Source: Variovorax brevis
GTDB taxonomy: Bacteria; Pseudomonadota; Gammaproteobacteria; Burkholderiales; Burkholderiaceae_C
Length of the DNA stretch: 64,000 bases
Direction of reading: 5' to 3'
NCBI RefSeq assembly: GCF_030317105.1
Contig: NZ_JASZYG010000001.1
Coordinates: 1,016,303 to 1,080,302, forward strand
A program made the translations under genes and the position numbers. Shown piece by piece: positions 54,796-63,033 of the stretch (the first letter of the stretch is position 1; every line of letters begins with the position of its first letter). The notes below the pieces were generated by a model. That model was not told the origin of the DNA. It saw nothing but the letters and a program-made list of their open reading frames with translations, and made no database searches.

Positions 54796-57030
54796 ATGGC
54801 TGCCCTGCAAGCGCCCCTGTCCCGCCGCGCACTGTTGCGTGCCGGCGGCGCGCTGGCCGTGAGCTTTGCCCTGGCCCCAACGGGCGGCGCGGCGAACGAG
54901 CCTGCGTCCGCAAGCCCTCCGCGCGGCCGGGCCGTGAGCCCGAACCAGGTCGATGGCTTCCTCGTGATCGACGCACAGGGGCGAGTCACGCTCTACAGCG
55001 GCAAGGTGGAACTGGGCACCGGCGCACTCACCGCGCTCACGCAGATCGCGGCGGAGGAACTGTCGGTGCCTTTTGAAAACGTCAGCACCGTGCAAGGCGA
55101 CACGCTGCTCACGCCGGACCAGGGGCCGACCTATGCCAGCCTGACGATCCAGCAAGGCGGCGTGCAGATTCGCCGCGCCGCGGCCACGGCGCGCGAGGCA
55201 CTGATCAACCGGGCGGCCCGCCAACTCGGCGTTGCAAGAACCACGCTGCGCGCCCGCAGCGGCAGCGTCGAGCCGGTGGCTGGCGGCAAGAGCCTGACGT
55301 ACGCGGAACTGGTGGCCGGCAAGGGCCTGTCGATCAAGCTCGACCCGAAGGCGCCGCTGAAGGATCCGCGCGACTACACCCTTGTTGGCAAGCCCACGCC
55401 GCGGCTCGACATTCCCGCGAAGATCTTCGGGCACTTCGGCTTCGTGCAGGACGTGCGGCTGCCGGGGATGCTGCATGCGCGCACGGTGCATCCGGCTGCA
55501 TTCGGCGCCACGCTGGCGTCGTTCGACGACACGCCCTGCAAGGCCATCCCCGGCTACGTGCGTGCCGTGCGGCAGGGCAACTTCCTGGCCGTGGTGGCCA
55601 ACGACGAATGGGCGGCCATCCGCGCCTCGACCGCCATCGTCGCGCAGTGGAGCGATGGGACAGGCCTGCCGGACCAGGCCCGGCTCGTGCCTTGGTTGCG
55701 CAGCGCCAGGCTCGACCGAAAACAGGTGTTGCAGCAGACCGGCGATGCAACGCAAGGCCTGATCGGCAACGGGCGCCAGATGCAGGCGAGCTACGACTTC
55801 CCGCTGCACACGCACGGCTCCATCGGACCCTCGTGTGCGCTGGCCGACTACCAGGGCGGACAGCTCACCGTGTGGACGCCCTCGCAGGCGAGCCACCTGC
55901 TGCGCAAGCAACTGGCCACGATGCTGCGGCTGGCGCCGGAGAAGGTGCGTTGCATCTACGTCGAGGGCGCGGGCTGCTATGGCCGCAACGGCTCGGACGA
56001 CTGTGCGTCCGAGGCCGCGCTCATCGCGATGCAGCTGGGCCGCCCGGTGCGCTTGCAATGGATGCGCGCCGACGAGCACGGCTGGGACCCCAAGTGCCCG
56101 CCCACCCTTCTCGACTACCGTGCGCGCATCGACGTGCAGGGCCGCGTTGCAGCCTGGGAAGCCGACATCTTCCTGCCCGAGCGCCCCATGAAGCGCTCCG
56201 GCGTGACCCTGCTCGGCGCCGTGCTGGCGGACTTGCCTCGCTACGGCCCCGAAAGCGGCATCTACGATCCGGGGCTGGGCATCCCCTATGGGTTCACGAG
56301 CAGCAAGCTCACGGCGCACTGGCAACTCGAAACGCCACTGCCCGCTGCATGGATCCGCGCGCCCGGCCGGATGCAGAACACCTTCGGCAATGAAAGTTTT
56401 GTCGACGAGATCGCGGCCGCAACCGGCGTCGATCCCTTCGACTTCCGCACACGTCACCTGAACGACAGCCGCGGCCTGGAGCTGCTCGCGCGCCTGCGCA
56501 CATTTGCCAACTGGCGGCCACGCGGCACCGGCGCGCGCGACACGGGCGAGGTGGCGTTCGGGCGCGGCGTCTCTTACGCGAAGTACGAACTTGTGCGCAC
56601 CTACGTGGGCGTGGTCGCGGACGTGGAGGTGCATCGCAGCACCGGCGCCATCAAGGTGCGGCGCGTGCTGGTCGTGCACGACTGCGGCCAGATCATCAAC
56701 CCCGACGGCCTGCGCAACCAGATCGAAGGCAACGTGGTACAGACCGTCAGCCGCACGCTGGTCGAGCAGCTCGCTTTCAGTCGCAGCGCCGTCACCAGCC
56801 TGAACTGGGGCAGCTACCCGATCCTGACTTTCCCCGACGTGCCTGAGGTGGCCATCGAACTGATCGACCGGCCCGGCGAAGTGCCTTGGGGCGCCGGCGA
56901 GCCGACCACGTCGGTGATTCCCTCGGCGATTGCCAACGCCGTCTTCGACGCGACGGGCGCGCGGCTGCGTTCCCTTCCCTTCCGCCCGCCGGCGGTGATG
57001 GCGGCGCTCGCGCGCGTCGGGGCGAGGTAG
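54796..57030 (+). CDS. iorB: Molybdopterin-binding subunit of IorAB-type hydroxylase, Tat-exported
   Basis: A 744-residue large subunit of the isoquinoline 1-oxidoreductase beta type. A twin-arginine signal is clear: LSRRALLRAGGALAVSFALA within the first 35 residues. The MoCo domain follows a two-part layout: GKVELGTGALTALTQIAAEELSV near residue 75, DYFP-like swapped segments, GAGCYGRNGSDD and the catalytic-glutamate motif VPWGAGEPTTSVIPS near the C-terminus. The complex would therefore act in the periplasm, oxidising an aldehyde or N-heterocycle. It is followed 4 bases later by the terminal-oxidase genes. Confidence 0.9.
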   Translation: MAALQAPLSRRALLRAGGALAVSFALAPTGGAANEPASASPPRGRAVSPNQVDGFLVIDAQGRVTLYSGKVELGTGALTALTQIAAEELSVPFENVSTVQGDTLLTPDQGPTYASLTIQQGGVQIRRAAATAREALINRAARQLGVARTTLRARSGSVEPVAGGKSLTYAELVAGKGLSIKLDPKAPLKDPRDYTLVGKPTPRLDIPAKIFGHFGFVQDVRLPGMLHARTVHPAAFGATLASFDDTPCKAIPGYVRAVRQGNFLAVVANDEWAAIRASTAIVAQWSDGTGLPDQARLVPWLRSARLDRKQVLQQTGDATQGLIGNGRQMQASYDFPLHTHGSIGPSCALADYQGGQLTVWTPSQASHLLRKQLATMLRLAPEKVRCIYVEGAGCYGRNGSDDCASEAALIAMQLGRPVRLQWMRADEHGWDPKCPPTLLDYRARIDVQGRVAAWEADIFLPERPMKRSGVTLLGAVLADLPRYGPESGIYDPGLGIPYGFTSSKLTAHWQLETPLPAAWIRAPGRMQNTFGNESFVDEIAAATGVDPFDFRTRHLNDSRGLELLARLRTFANWRPRGTGARDTGEVAFGRGVSYAKYELVRTYVGVVADVEVHRSTGAIKVRRVLVVHDCGQIINPDGLRNQIEGNVVQTVSRTLVEQLAFSRSAVTSLNWGSYPILTFPDVPEVAIELIDRPGEVPWGAGEPTTSVIPSAIANAVFDATGARLRSLPFRPPAVMAALARVGAR

Positions 57031-57034
57031 CGCC

Positions 57035-57265
57035 ATGCCGCAGTTGCTGACCGGGAACGAGGACGAGGCGAAGCGCGAACACGTCTCGGCCGCGTCGCTT
57101 AGGGAGAACGTCGCCTTCCACGGCAGCGCGGACGAGTTGTCGGCCGTGGCCAGCGCCGGCCCGCGTGGCGCCTTCGCGGTGGCGGGACTGGCGGTGCTCG
57201 TTCTGCTGGCGCTGTGGCTCAGCTTTTTCTTCTTCGTGTTCGCGCCGCGGGGCGGCAATGGCTGA
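57035..57265 (+). CDS. Small single-helix subunit associated with the terminal oxidase
   Basis: A 76-residue protein. Residues 1-45 are polar and charged (NEDEAKREHVSAASLRENVAFHG), and residues about 47-70 are one membrane helix (FAVAGLAVLVLLALWLSFFFFVF), ending RGGNG. It sits between the hydroxylase large subunit and the oxidase subunit II gene and overlaps the latter by 8 bases, so it is translated with them. Its position and topology suggest an oxidase accessory subunit, similar in spirit to the subunit IIa of ba3 oxidases, but I see no diagnostic motif. Confidence 0.6.
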   Translation: MPQLLTGNEDEAKREHVSAASLRENVAFHGSADELSAVASAGPRGAFAVAGLAVLVLLALWLSFFFFVFAPRGGNG

Positions 57266-57824
57266 GACCAGCCCCAGCGCCACCGCCATCGCCGTTGCCG
57301 AGGCGTCGGAACGCCGCTGGGCGCGCGTCGTCGCGGCCATCATCGCGCTGGTGTTCGCCGTGATGATCTACAGCGGCCTGCACTGGACGGCCATGGCGCC
57401 GGCGCGGGTCGAGACCATCGATGCCAGCACGCTGCATTTGTCGGGCGAGTTCATGGAAGCCAACTTGGGCACGGCCATGCAAGCCGACCGATCAGCGGCC
57501 GTGGTGCGCGTGATCGCGCAGCAGTACGCATTCGTTCCGCATTGCATCGTGGTGCCGGCGCAGACGCCGCTCACCTTCAGGTTGACCAGCCCGGACGTGG
57601 TGCACGGCTTCTTGATCGCCGGCACCAACATCAACAGCATGGTGGTGCCGGGCTACGTGTCCGAGGTGCGGGCCCGTTTCAGCAAGGCGGGCGAGCATGT
57701 CATGCCCTGCCACGAGTACTGCAGCGTCGGCCACGAAGGCATGTGGGCGCGGGTAAAGGTGCTCGACAAACCCGAGTTCGAGCGCCTGCATGGCAGCGCG
57801 CGGAGGGCGTCCTGTGCAGGGTAG
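57258..57824 (+). CDS. Cytochrome c oxidase subunit II, b(o/a)3-like, with CuA site
   Basis: A 188-residue subunit with one N-terminal membrane anchor (VVAAIIALVFAVMIYSGL) and a periplasmic cupredoxin domain. The dinuclear CuA ligands are His116, Cys151, Glu153, Cys155, His159 and Met162 (VVHGF and CHEYCSVGHEGM), all present, so it can accept electrons from cytochrome c. It has one membrane helix, as in ba3-type oxidases, and not two as in aa3 types. The ATG at 57258 lies inside the small upstream gene. The subunit I gene starts just before its stop. Confidence 0.9.
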   Translation: MAETSPSATAIAVAEASERRWARVVAAIIALVFAVMIYSGLHWTAMAPARVETIDASTLHLSGEFMEANLGTAMQADRSAAVVRVIAQQYAFVPHCIVVPAQTPLTFRLTSPDVVHGFLIAGTNINSMVVPGYVSEVRARFSKAGEHVMPCHEYCSVGHEGMWARVKVLDKPEFERLHGSARRASCAG

Positions 57825-59430
57825 CCAGCGCCTCGTGCTGGCCCATTTCTGGGCCGCATTCGCCGCGCTGGCCTTCGCGGTGCCGCTGGGCGCCTGGCAG
57901 ATGCTGGTGCGCAGCCCGCTGCATTCCTGGGTCGACCCAGGACGCTACTACGCGGCCGTCACGGCGCACGGCACCACACTCGCCTATGTCTTTCCAACGC
58001 TGGTCGCGATGGGCTTCGGCTATGCGGTGTGCGCGGTGTCGCTGGGGCGGCCGATGCATGGCATGCGACTCGCGTGGGCCGCGCTCTGCATGGTGCTGGG
58101 CGGCGCCGCGCTCGCGCTCGCCACGGTAGCCGCGGGCAAGGCGACCGTGCTCTACACCTTCTATCCGCCGCTGCTCGGCAGTGCGTGGTACTACCTTGGC
58201 GTGCTGCTTGCCGTTGCAGGTTCGTGGATCTGGATCGGGCTCATGGTGTCGCACTTCCGGCGCTGGAAGCGGGACCATCCCGGCCTGCCGGTGCCGCTGG
58301 CCATGTTCGCCACCACCGCCGGCGCGTTGCTGTGGGGGTGGACATCGTTGGGCGTCGGCTCGGAGATCGTCTTCCTGATCCTGCCCAACGCTTTCGGCTG
58401 GACAGCCTCGATGGACGCCGGCCTTGCGCGCCTGCTCTTTTCATGGACCTTGCACGCCATCGTGTATTTCTGGCTGATTCCGGCCTACATCGCCTTCTAC
58501 GTGCTGTTGCCACAGGCAGCCGGCGGACGCCTCTACAGCGACCGGATGGGCCGCATCGCCTTCCTGCAGTTGCTCGTCTTCTCGATGCCGATCGGGCTGC
58601 ATCACCTGTTCACGGATCCACAGGTTGCGACCGGCTTCAAGTTCCTGCACGCAGTGTTCACCGGCATGGTGGCCGTGCCCACCTTCCTCACCATCTTCAC
58701 CATCTGCGCCTCGCTGGAAGTGGCCGGGCGGCTGCGCGGGGGCCGCGGCCTGCTGGGCTGGGTAGCGGCGCTGCCCTGGGATCGGCCGCTGGTGCTGGCG
58801 ACCGGGCTTTCGTTGCTCATGCTGGGCATGGGCGGCGCCGGCGGGCTCATCAACATGAGCTATGCAATGAATGCGACCGTGCACAACACACAGTTCGTGA
58901 CGGCGCATTTCCACCTGATCTTCGGTGGCGCGGTCGTCATCATGTATTTCGCCATTGCCTACGAGCTGTGGCCGCGCCTGACGGGCCGCACGCTGCCGCC
59001 CAGGCTGATGCGATGGCAACTGTGGACCTGGTTCGCCGGCATGCTGGTCGTCACCCTGCCCTGGCACGTGGTGGGCATCATGGGCCAGCCGCGGCGCATG
59101 TCGTACTACGACTATGCCGACCCGGCCCTGGCGCCGCAGGCGATCTGGGTGAGCCTGTCGGCCATCGGCGGCTTCGTGCTGGTGTTTTCGACGCTGCTGC
59201 TGGCAGGGGTGCTGCTGGGTTCGCTGCGCGGCGCCAGGAGCCCGCAGACACCATTGCGCTTCTCGTTGGCGCTGAACCCGCCACGCCGGTTGCCGTCGTC
59301 CTTGAACGGCTTCGGCCTCTGGCTGCTGCTGGTGCTGGCGCTCACCGTGGCGAACTACGGCTTTCCGCTGGCGCAAGTGCTGTGGGTGCAGCGCAGCGTG
59401 GTGGCGCCGTATCCGGTTGCACCGCCATGA
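57814..59430 (+). CDS. Cytochrome c oxidase subunit I, b(o/a)3-like
   Basis: A 538-residue haem-copper oxidase core. Ligands of the binuclear and low-spin haems are visible: His in TAHGTTLAYVF (low-spin haem), WTLHAIVYFWLIPAY (CuB histidine with a Tyr three residues after, giving the HxxxY cross-link), GLHHLFTD (two CuB histidines) and TAHFHLIFGG (haem histidines). The spacing differs from aa3 enzymes and fits B-family oxidases. The GTG at 57814 with GGAGGG upstream is preferred to an ATG at 57790. It overlaps subunit II by 11 bases and the cytochrome c gene by 4. Confidence 0.9.
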   Translation: MQGSQRLVLAHFWAAFAALAFAVPLGAWQMLVRSPLHSWVDPGRYYAAVTAHGTTLAYVFPTLVAMGFGYAVCAVSLGRPMHGMRLAWAALCMVLGGAALALATVAAGKATVLYTFYPPLLGSAWYYLGVLLAVAGSWIWIGLMVSHFRRWKRDHPGLPVPLAMFATTAGALLWGWTSLGVGSEIVFLILPNAFGWTASMDAGLARLLFSWTLHAIVYFWLIPAYIAFYVLLPQAAGGRLYSDRMGRIAFLQLLVFSMPIGLHHLFTDPQVATGFKFLHAVFTGMVAVPTFLTIFTICASLEVAGRLRGGRGLLGWVAALPWDRPLVLATGLSLLMLGMGGAGGLINMSYAMNATVHNTQFVTAHFHLIFGGAVVIMYFAIAYELWPRLTGRTLPPRLMRWQLWTWFAGMLVVTLPWHVVGIMGQPRRMSYYDYADPALAPQAIWVSLSAIGGFVLVFSTLLLAGVLLGSLRGARSPQTPLRFSLALNPPRRLPSSLNGFGLWLLLVLALTVANYGFPLAQVLWVQRSVVAPYPVAPP

Positions 59431-60254
59431 CGACCAACGATGCCCCGGGCGCCTTGCGCGATCGCCGCTTCGCGGTCTGGACGGCGACGATCATCGTTCT
59501 CTTCTTGGCGGCTGGCACGGTCGGCTTCGTGTGGTTGCCGGCCGCGGACGCCGGGCGCAGCGCGCCTGCGTTGTGGGACGCCATCTGCAGCGCCATCGGC
59601 CTGCCCGCGCGCAACGCGCCGGCGCCCGCGGCTCAGGTGCGCGAGCCGGCTTCGCAGGTCGCCTGGACGGCGTCCACACGCCAGTTGCTCGCCGAGGGCA
59701 ATGCCGCCAAGGGGGCCACGCTGGCGGCGGCCACGTGCGCGAATTGCCACGGCCCCGCGGGCATCACCGACGACGCGATCTTTCCCAACCTGGCTGGGCA
59801 AAGCCGGGCCGCGATCTACAAGCAGTTGCAGGACTTCAAGACCAGCCGGCGCAGTGCGTCCGTGATGGGTGTCTATGTTGCCCCATTGAACGACGCGGAC
59901 CTGCGCGACCTGGCTGCGCACTATGCGTCGTTGCCTGCGCCACCCTCACGCGCGACGACCACGCCACCCGACGCGGTCGCACGTCGACTGGTCGAGTCCG
60001 GCGACCCGATGCGCGGCATCGCGGCCTGCGCGGCCTGCCACGGCCCCATGGGCTGGACCGAGGCCGCGCCCACCTTGCAGGGCCAGCAACGGGCCTACCT
60101 CGAAGTGCAGTTGCAGGCACTGGCCAGCGGCAGCCGGCACAACGACATCAACGAGCAGATGCGCAGCGTCGCCCGACGCCTGACGGCGCAGGAGATCAGC
60201 GCGCTGGCGCAGCACTATTCAAAAGCCCCGCCCGGTGATGGCCGCAAGCCATGA
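59427..60254 (+). CDS. Membrane-anchored dihaem cytochrome c
   Basis: A 275-residue protein. One N-terminal membrane helix (VWTATIIVLFLAAGTVGFVW) would anchor it in the inner membrane with the rest in the periplasm. Two class I cytochrome c domains carry CANCH at residues 104-108 and CAACH at 201-205, with likely axial methionines near Met147 and in NEQMRSVA. It starts at an ATG overlapping the subunit I stop (ATGA), so it belongs to the same operon. It is the natural electron bridge from the Tat-exported hydroxylase to the CuA subunit. Confidence 0.9.
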   Translation: MTTNDAPGALRDRRFAVWTATIIVLFLAAGTVGFVWLPAADAGRSAPALWDAICSAIGLPARNAPAPAAQVREPASQVAWTASTRQLLAEGNAAKGATLAAATCANCHGPAGITDDAIFPNLAGQSRAAIYKQLQDFKTSRRSASVMGVYVAPLNDADLRDLAAHYASLPAPPSRATTTPPDAVARRLVESGDPMRGIAACAACHGPMGWTEAAPTLQGQQRAYLEVQLQALASGSRHNDINEQMRSVARRLTAQEISALAQHYSKAPPGDGRKP

Positions 60255-60273
60255 AGAAAAACGCGCGCCGTTT

Positions 60274-60283
60274 CACGTACGTG
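60274..60283. other. CACGTACGTG palindrome upstream of a lipoprotein gene
   Basis: The third copy of the 10-base palindrome, 85 bases upstream of the lipoprotein ATG at 60368. The flanking bases differ from the first two copies. Confidence 0.45.
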
Positions 60284-60367
60284 TGCCAGTGGCCGCCGGG
60301 ATGGTCCTGTCGCGAGCCCGGCGCGATGATCACGGCCCCTCAACAGCGTCCTATCGGGTGAACGATC

Positions 60368-60784
60368 ATGAAACAACTGCTCGGTTCATTGAAGTACCTT
60401 GCCGCTGCGGCCCTCATCGCATGGGTCGCAGGCTGTGCAGCCACGAACGACGCGCTCAGCAACGACAACCTGGCCGTGGCTGCCGGCTTCAAGGTCATCA
60501 CGCCGCTCAAGCCCGACCAGCAGGCCTTGCTCGCGAAGCTGCCCAAGGACAAGGTCTCGCCCGTCAACTACAAGGGCACCACCTACTACGTGCTGCCCGA
60601 TTCGATGAACAACCTGGCCTACGTCGGCGGCGCGCCCCAGTACCAGGATTACCAGCGCCTGCGCGTGCAGAAGCAGCTCAGCAACAACAACCTCGAGGCC
60701 GCCCAGATGGCCGAGATGAATGCCATGGATTGGGGCGGATGGGGTGGATGGGGTGGACCCGCTTTCGTCGGCTTCCGGCGCTAG
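60368..60784 (+). CDS. Small lipoprotein of unknown function
   Basis: A 138-residue lipoprotein. The lipobox is AWVAGCAA with the acylated cysteine at residue 23. The mature part contains LKPDQQALLAKLPKDKVSPVNYKGTTYYVLPDSMNNLAYVGG, a compact domain, and ends in a Trp/Gly-rich MDWGGWGGWGGPAFVGF tail that may interact with membrane or carbohydrate. I recognise a resemblance to outer-membrane lipoproteins of Burkholderiales that share the YYVLPD segment, but no function. The CACGTACGTG site lies upstream. Confidence 0.7.
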   Translation: MKQLLGSLKYLAAAALIAWVAGCAATNDALSNDNLAVAAGFKVITPLKPDQQALLAKLPKDKVSPVNYKGTTYYVLPDSMNNLAYVGGAPQYQDYQRLRVQKQLSNNNLEAAQMAEMNAMDWGGWGGWGGPAFVGFRR

Positions 60785-60824
60785 CTTCAAGTCCTGGTGA
60801 CGTCTCCGCGCACACGCTCGATGA

Positions 60825-62207
60825 ATGCGGATTCGACTGCACCAGCGCGGTGGCCGCGCACTGATGCTGGGCCTGGCCGTGGCGCTGGGTGCCTGCACCA
60901 CCTACGGCGTGGTCGAGAACGCTCCGCTGGCGCCTGATCCCTCCGGCCCTGCCTATTCCCTGCGTGAGTTCGCCAAGAGGCCCTACCGCCATTCGCGCGA
61001 GCTCACGCTTTCCGTCGCTTTCTCGGGCGGCGGCACGCGCGCCGCGGCCTTCGCCTATGGCGTGATGCAGGAACTGCGCGACACGCGCGTTGAACTGGAA
61101 GGCCGGACCGTGAGCCTGCTCGACACGATCAGCGTCATCAGCTCGGTGTCCGGGGGCAGCTTCACCTCGGCCTACTACGGCCTCTACGGCGATCGCATCT
61201 TCGTCGACTACGAGCAGCGATTCCTCCACAGCAATGTCGAAGGCGCCCTGCTGCGCGGGCTGCTGAACCCGCTGCGCTGGTTCAGCAGCCGGGGCCGAAC
61301 GGAGATGGCCGTTTCCTACTACCAGCGGGCGCTTTTCGGCAACGCGACATTTGCCGACCTGATCCGGCCCGATGCGCCGTTGATCCTCATCAACAGCTCG
61401 GACCTGGGTTCCGGCGGGCGCTTTTCCTTCGCCCAGGAGTACTTCGACCTGATGTGCTCGGACCTGGGCACGTTTCCGCTGGCACGGGCTGTGGCAGCGT
61501 CGAGCGCGGTGCCCGTGATCTTCGGGCCGGTGGTCGTCGAGAACTACGGTGGCTGCGACAGCCGCCTGCCTCATTGGCTTGCAACGGTGAAGGCGCGCAA
61601 CATCGACAACGACTACCTGGGCATGGTGGTGCACGATGACCTCGCATACCAGGACAAGGTCGGCCATCGGTACGCTCAATTCGTCGATGGCGGCATCACC
61701 GACAACCTCGGCCTTCGCGCGCTGCTGGATGCGGTGGAGCTGGCCGGCGGCGCGGAAAAATATGTGCAGGCGGTCGGCGTCGCGACGCCGCGCCGCATTG
61801 CCATCATCTCGGTCAACGCAGCGGTTGAAGCATCAGGGCGCATCGGCGAAACCAACCGCGCGCCATCGCTCGAGCACACGATGCACGCCGTCACCGATGC
61901 CCAGCTGCATCGCTACAACGTGGCAACGCTCCGGCAGACACAGCAAAGCCTGGAACGCTGGAAGCGCGAGCTCTCGACACCCGGGTGGCCCGTGAGTTCG
62001 TACTTCATCCAGCTCAGCTTCGAAGACGTGCCCGACCTGCCGCTGAGGCGCTTCCTGAACGACATCCCGACGACCTTTGTGCTGAGCCGGGAGCAGGTGG
62101 CCCGGCTGATTGCCGCCGGGCGCGAACTGCTTCGCAACAACCCCGACTATCAGCGCCTGCTCGCGAGCCTGCAGGCACAGGGTGCCAGCACTGCAACCAG
62201 CAGATGA
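60825..62207 (+). CDS. Patatin-like phospholipase, lipoprotein
   Basis: A 460-residue patatin-family protein. The N-terminal signal ends in a lipobox (LAVALGACTT). The oxyanion/glycine motif is SVAFSGGGTRAAAFAYGV, the nucleophile elbow reads SSVSGGSF with the likely catalytic serine in VSGG, and the catalytic aspartate lies in FVDGGITDNLG. A long C-terminal region (about residues 330-460) follows. By family it hydrolyses acyl esters of membrane lipids; location is probably outer membrane or periplasm facing. The ATG at 60825 is taken. The gene starts 40 bases after the lipoprotein. Confidence 0.85.
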   Translation: MRIRLHQRGGRALMLGLAVALGACTTYGVVENAPLAPDPSGPAYSLREFAKRPYRHSRELTLSVAFSGGGTRAAAFAYGVMQELRDTRVELEGRTVSLLDTISVISSVSGGSFTSAYYGLYGDRIFVDYEQRFLHSNVEGALLRGLLNPLRWFSSRGRTEMAVSYYQRALFGNATFADLIRPDAPLILINSSDLGSGGRFSFAQEYFDLMCSDLGTFPLARAVAASSAVPVIFGPVVVENYGGCDSRLPHWLATVKARNIDNDYLGMVVHDDLAYQDKVGHRYAQFVDGGITDNLGLRALLDAVELAGGAEKYVQAVGVATPRRIAIISVNAAVEASGRIGETNRAPSLEHTMHAVTDAQLHRYNVATLRQTQQSLERWKRELSTPGWPVSSYFIQLSFEDVPDLPLRRFLNDIPTTFVLSREQVARLIAAGRELLRNNPDYQRLLASLQAQGASTATSR

Positions 62208-62291
62208 ACGCAATGACAACGCCAGGGAGATCCTCATGACCCAGCGAACCGGACGCCCTGCCACCGCGCAGCCAACACCCAAGGAGCCAAC

Positions 62292-62603
62292 ATGACAGTT
62301 CAATGCCGTCCCATCGTGGCCATCATCGCCTCATGCGCCGTCGCCGGTGCCTGCACCGTTGCCACCAACAGTCCACCGACAACCGGCGGCGACCCCGCGC
62401 CGCCGAGGGCACGCAACAGTTGCGTCGACGCCGTGGCTCGCGAGTTCAAGGTGCCGAAGGAGAACGTCAAGCTGATGGGCGGCACGACCACCATGAAAGA
62501 CGGCATCTACATCGTGACCCTCAGCCCGGGCCCGGGACAACCGGCAGTGAATTGCACCGTTGACGACAACGGCGCCGTCGGGGAAGTGATCCGCGCGCGC
62601 TGA
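62292..62603 (+). CDS. Small lipoprotein, function unknown
   Basis: A 103-residue protein with a lipoprotein signal (IASCAVAGACTVAT, lipobox AGAC around residue 21) and a short mature domain containing CVDAVAREFKVPKENVKLMGG and a second cysteine pair member in AVNCTVDDNG. The pattern of two mature cysteines suggests a disulfide. It lies 84 bases after the patatin gene. No family recognised. Confidence 0.65.
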   Translation: MTVQCRPIVAIIASCAVAGACTVATNSPPTTGGDPAPPRARNSCVDAVAREFKVPKENVKLMGGTTTMKDGIYIVTLSPGPGQPAVNCTVDDNGAVGEVIRAR

Positions 62604-62652
62604 GCCAAGTCATGGGCGGGCACCTGCTCGCCTCAGAACCCGCCGCACGGCG

Positions 62653-63015
62653 TCATTGCGGATCCGGCATCGAGCCTCCGGCGGGCAGCACGATCGTCGC
62701 GCGTCCATCCGGGGACGTGACCGTGTCTGAATCATCCGCGGGTGGCGGCGCGCCGTTCTGGATCACTACCGTCGAACGGCCGTCGGGCGATGTCTCGTCC
62801 GCGAAGCGCGAACCACCGCTGGCGCGCGCCTGGTCCAGGGCAATGCCTGCGTCGCGTACGCATGCATCGCGCTCGGGGCGCGCCAGGTTCCCGCTGTTGC
62901 AGATGGCGATCTGCTGTTCGTAGCGACGCTGCGCAGCAACCGACTGCGCCAGCGCGGGCGCGCTGGCCTGCAGGGCGGCGCAGGCAATCAGGATCAAGGT
63001 GCGATCAAAGGCCAT
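62653..63015 (-). CDS. Small secreted protein with duplicated TSPDGR segment
   Basis: A 120-residue protein. A Sec signal peptide (MAFDRTLILIACAALQASAPALAQ, cleavage near residue 24) precedes a cysteine pair (AICNSGNL...DACVRDAG). A short internal duplication follows: TSPDGRSTVVI and TSPDGRATIVL, each followed by a Pro/Gly stretch. AGGGGATCC precedes the ATG on the minus strand. The gene is convergent with the lipoprotein gene to its left and lies 18 bases after the TPR gene stop, so those two may be one transcript. Function unknown. Confidence 0.62.
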   Translation of the reverse strand: MAFDRTLILIACAALQASAPALAQSVAAQRRYEQQIAICNSGNLARPERDACVRDAGIALDQARASGGSRFADETSPDGRSTVVIQNGAPPPADDSDTVTSPDGRATIVLPAGGSMPDPQ

Positions 63016-63033
63016 GATGCGGATCCCCTGCCC

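Noticed and set aside
54643..57258. Minus-strand frame of 871 codons opposite iorB
   Set aside because: Antisense shadow of the MoCo subunit; no motif, no ribosome site.
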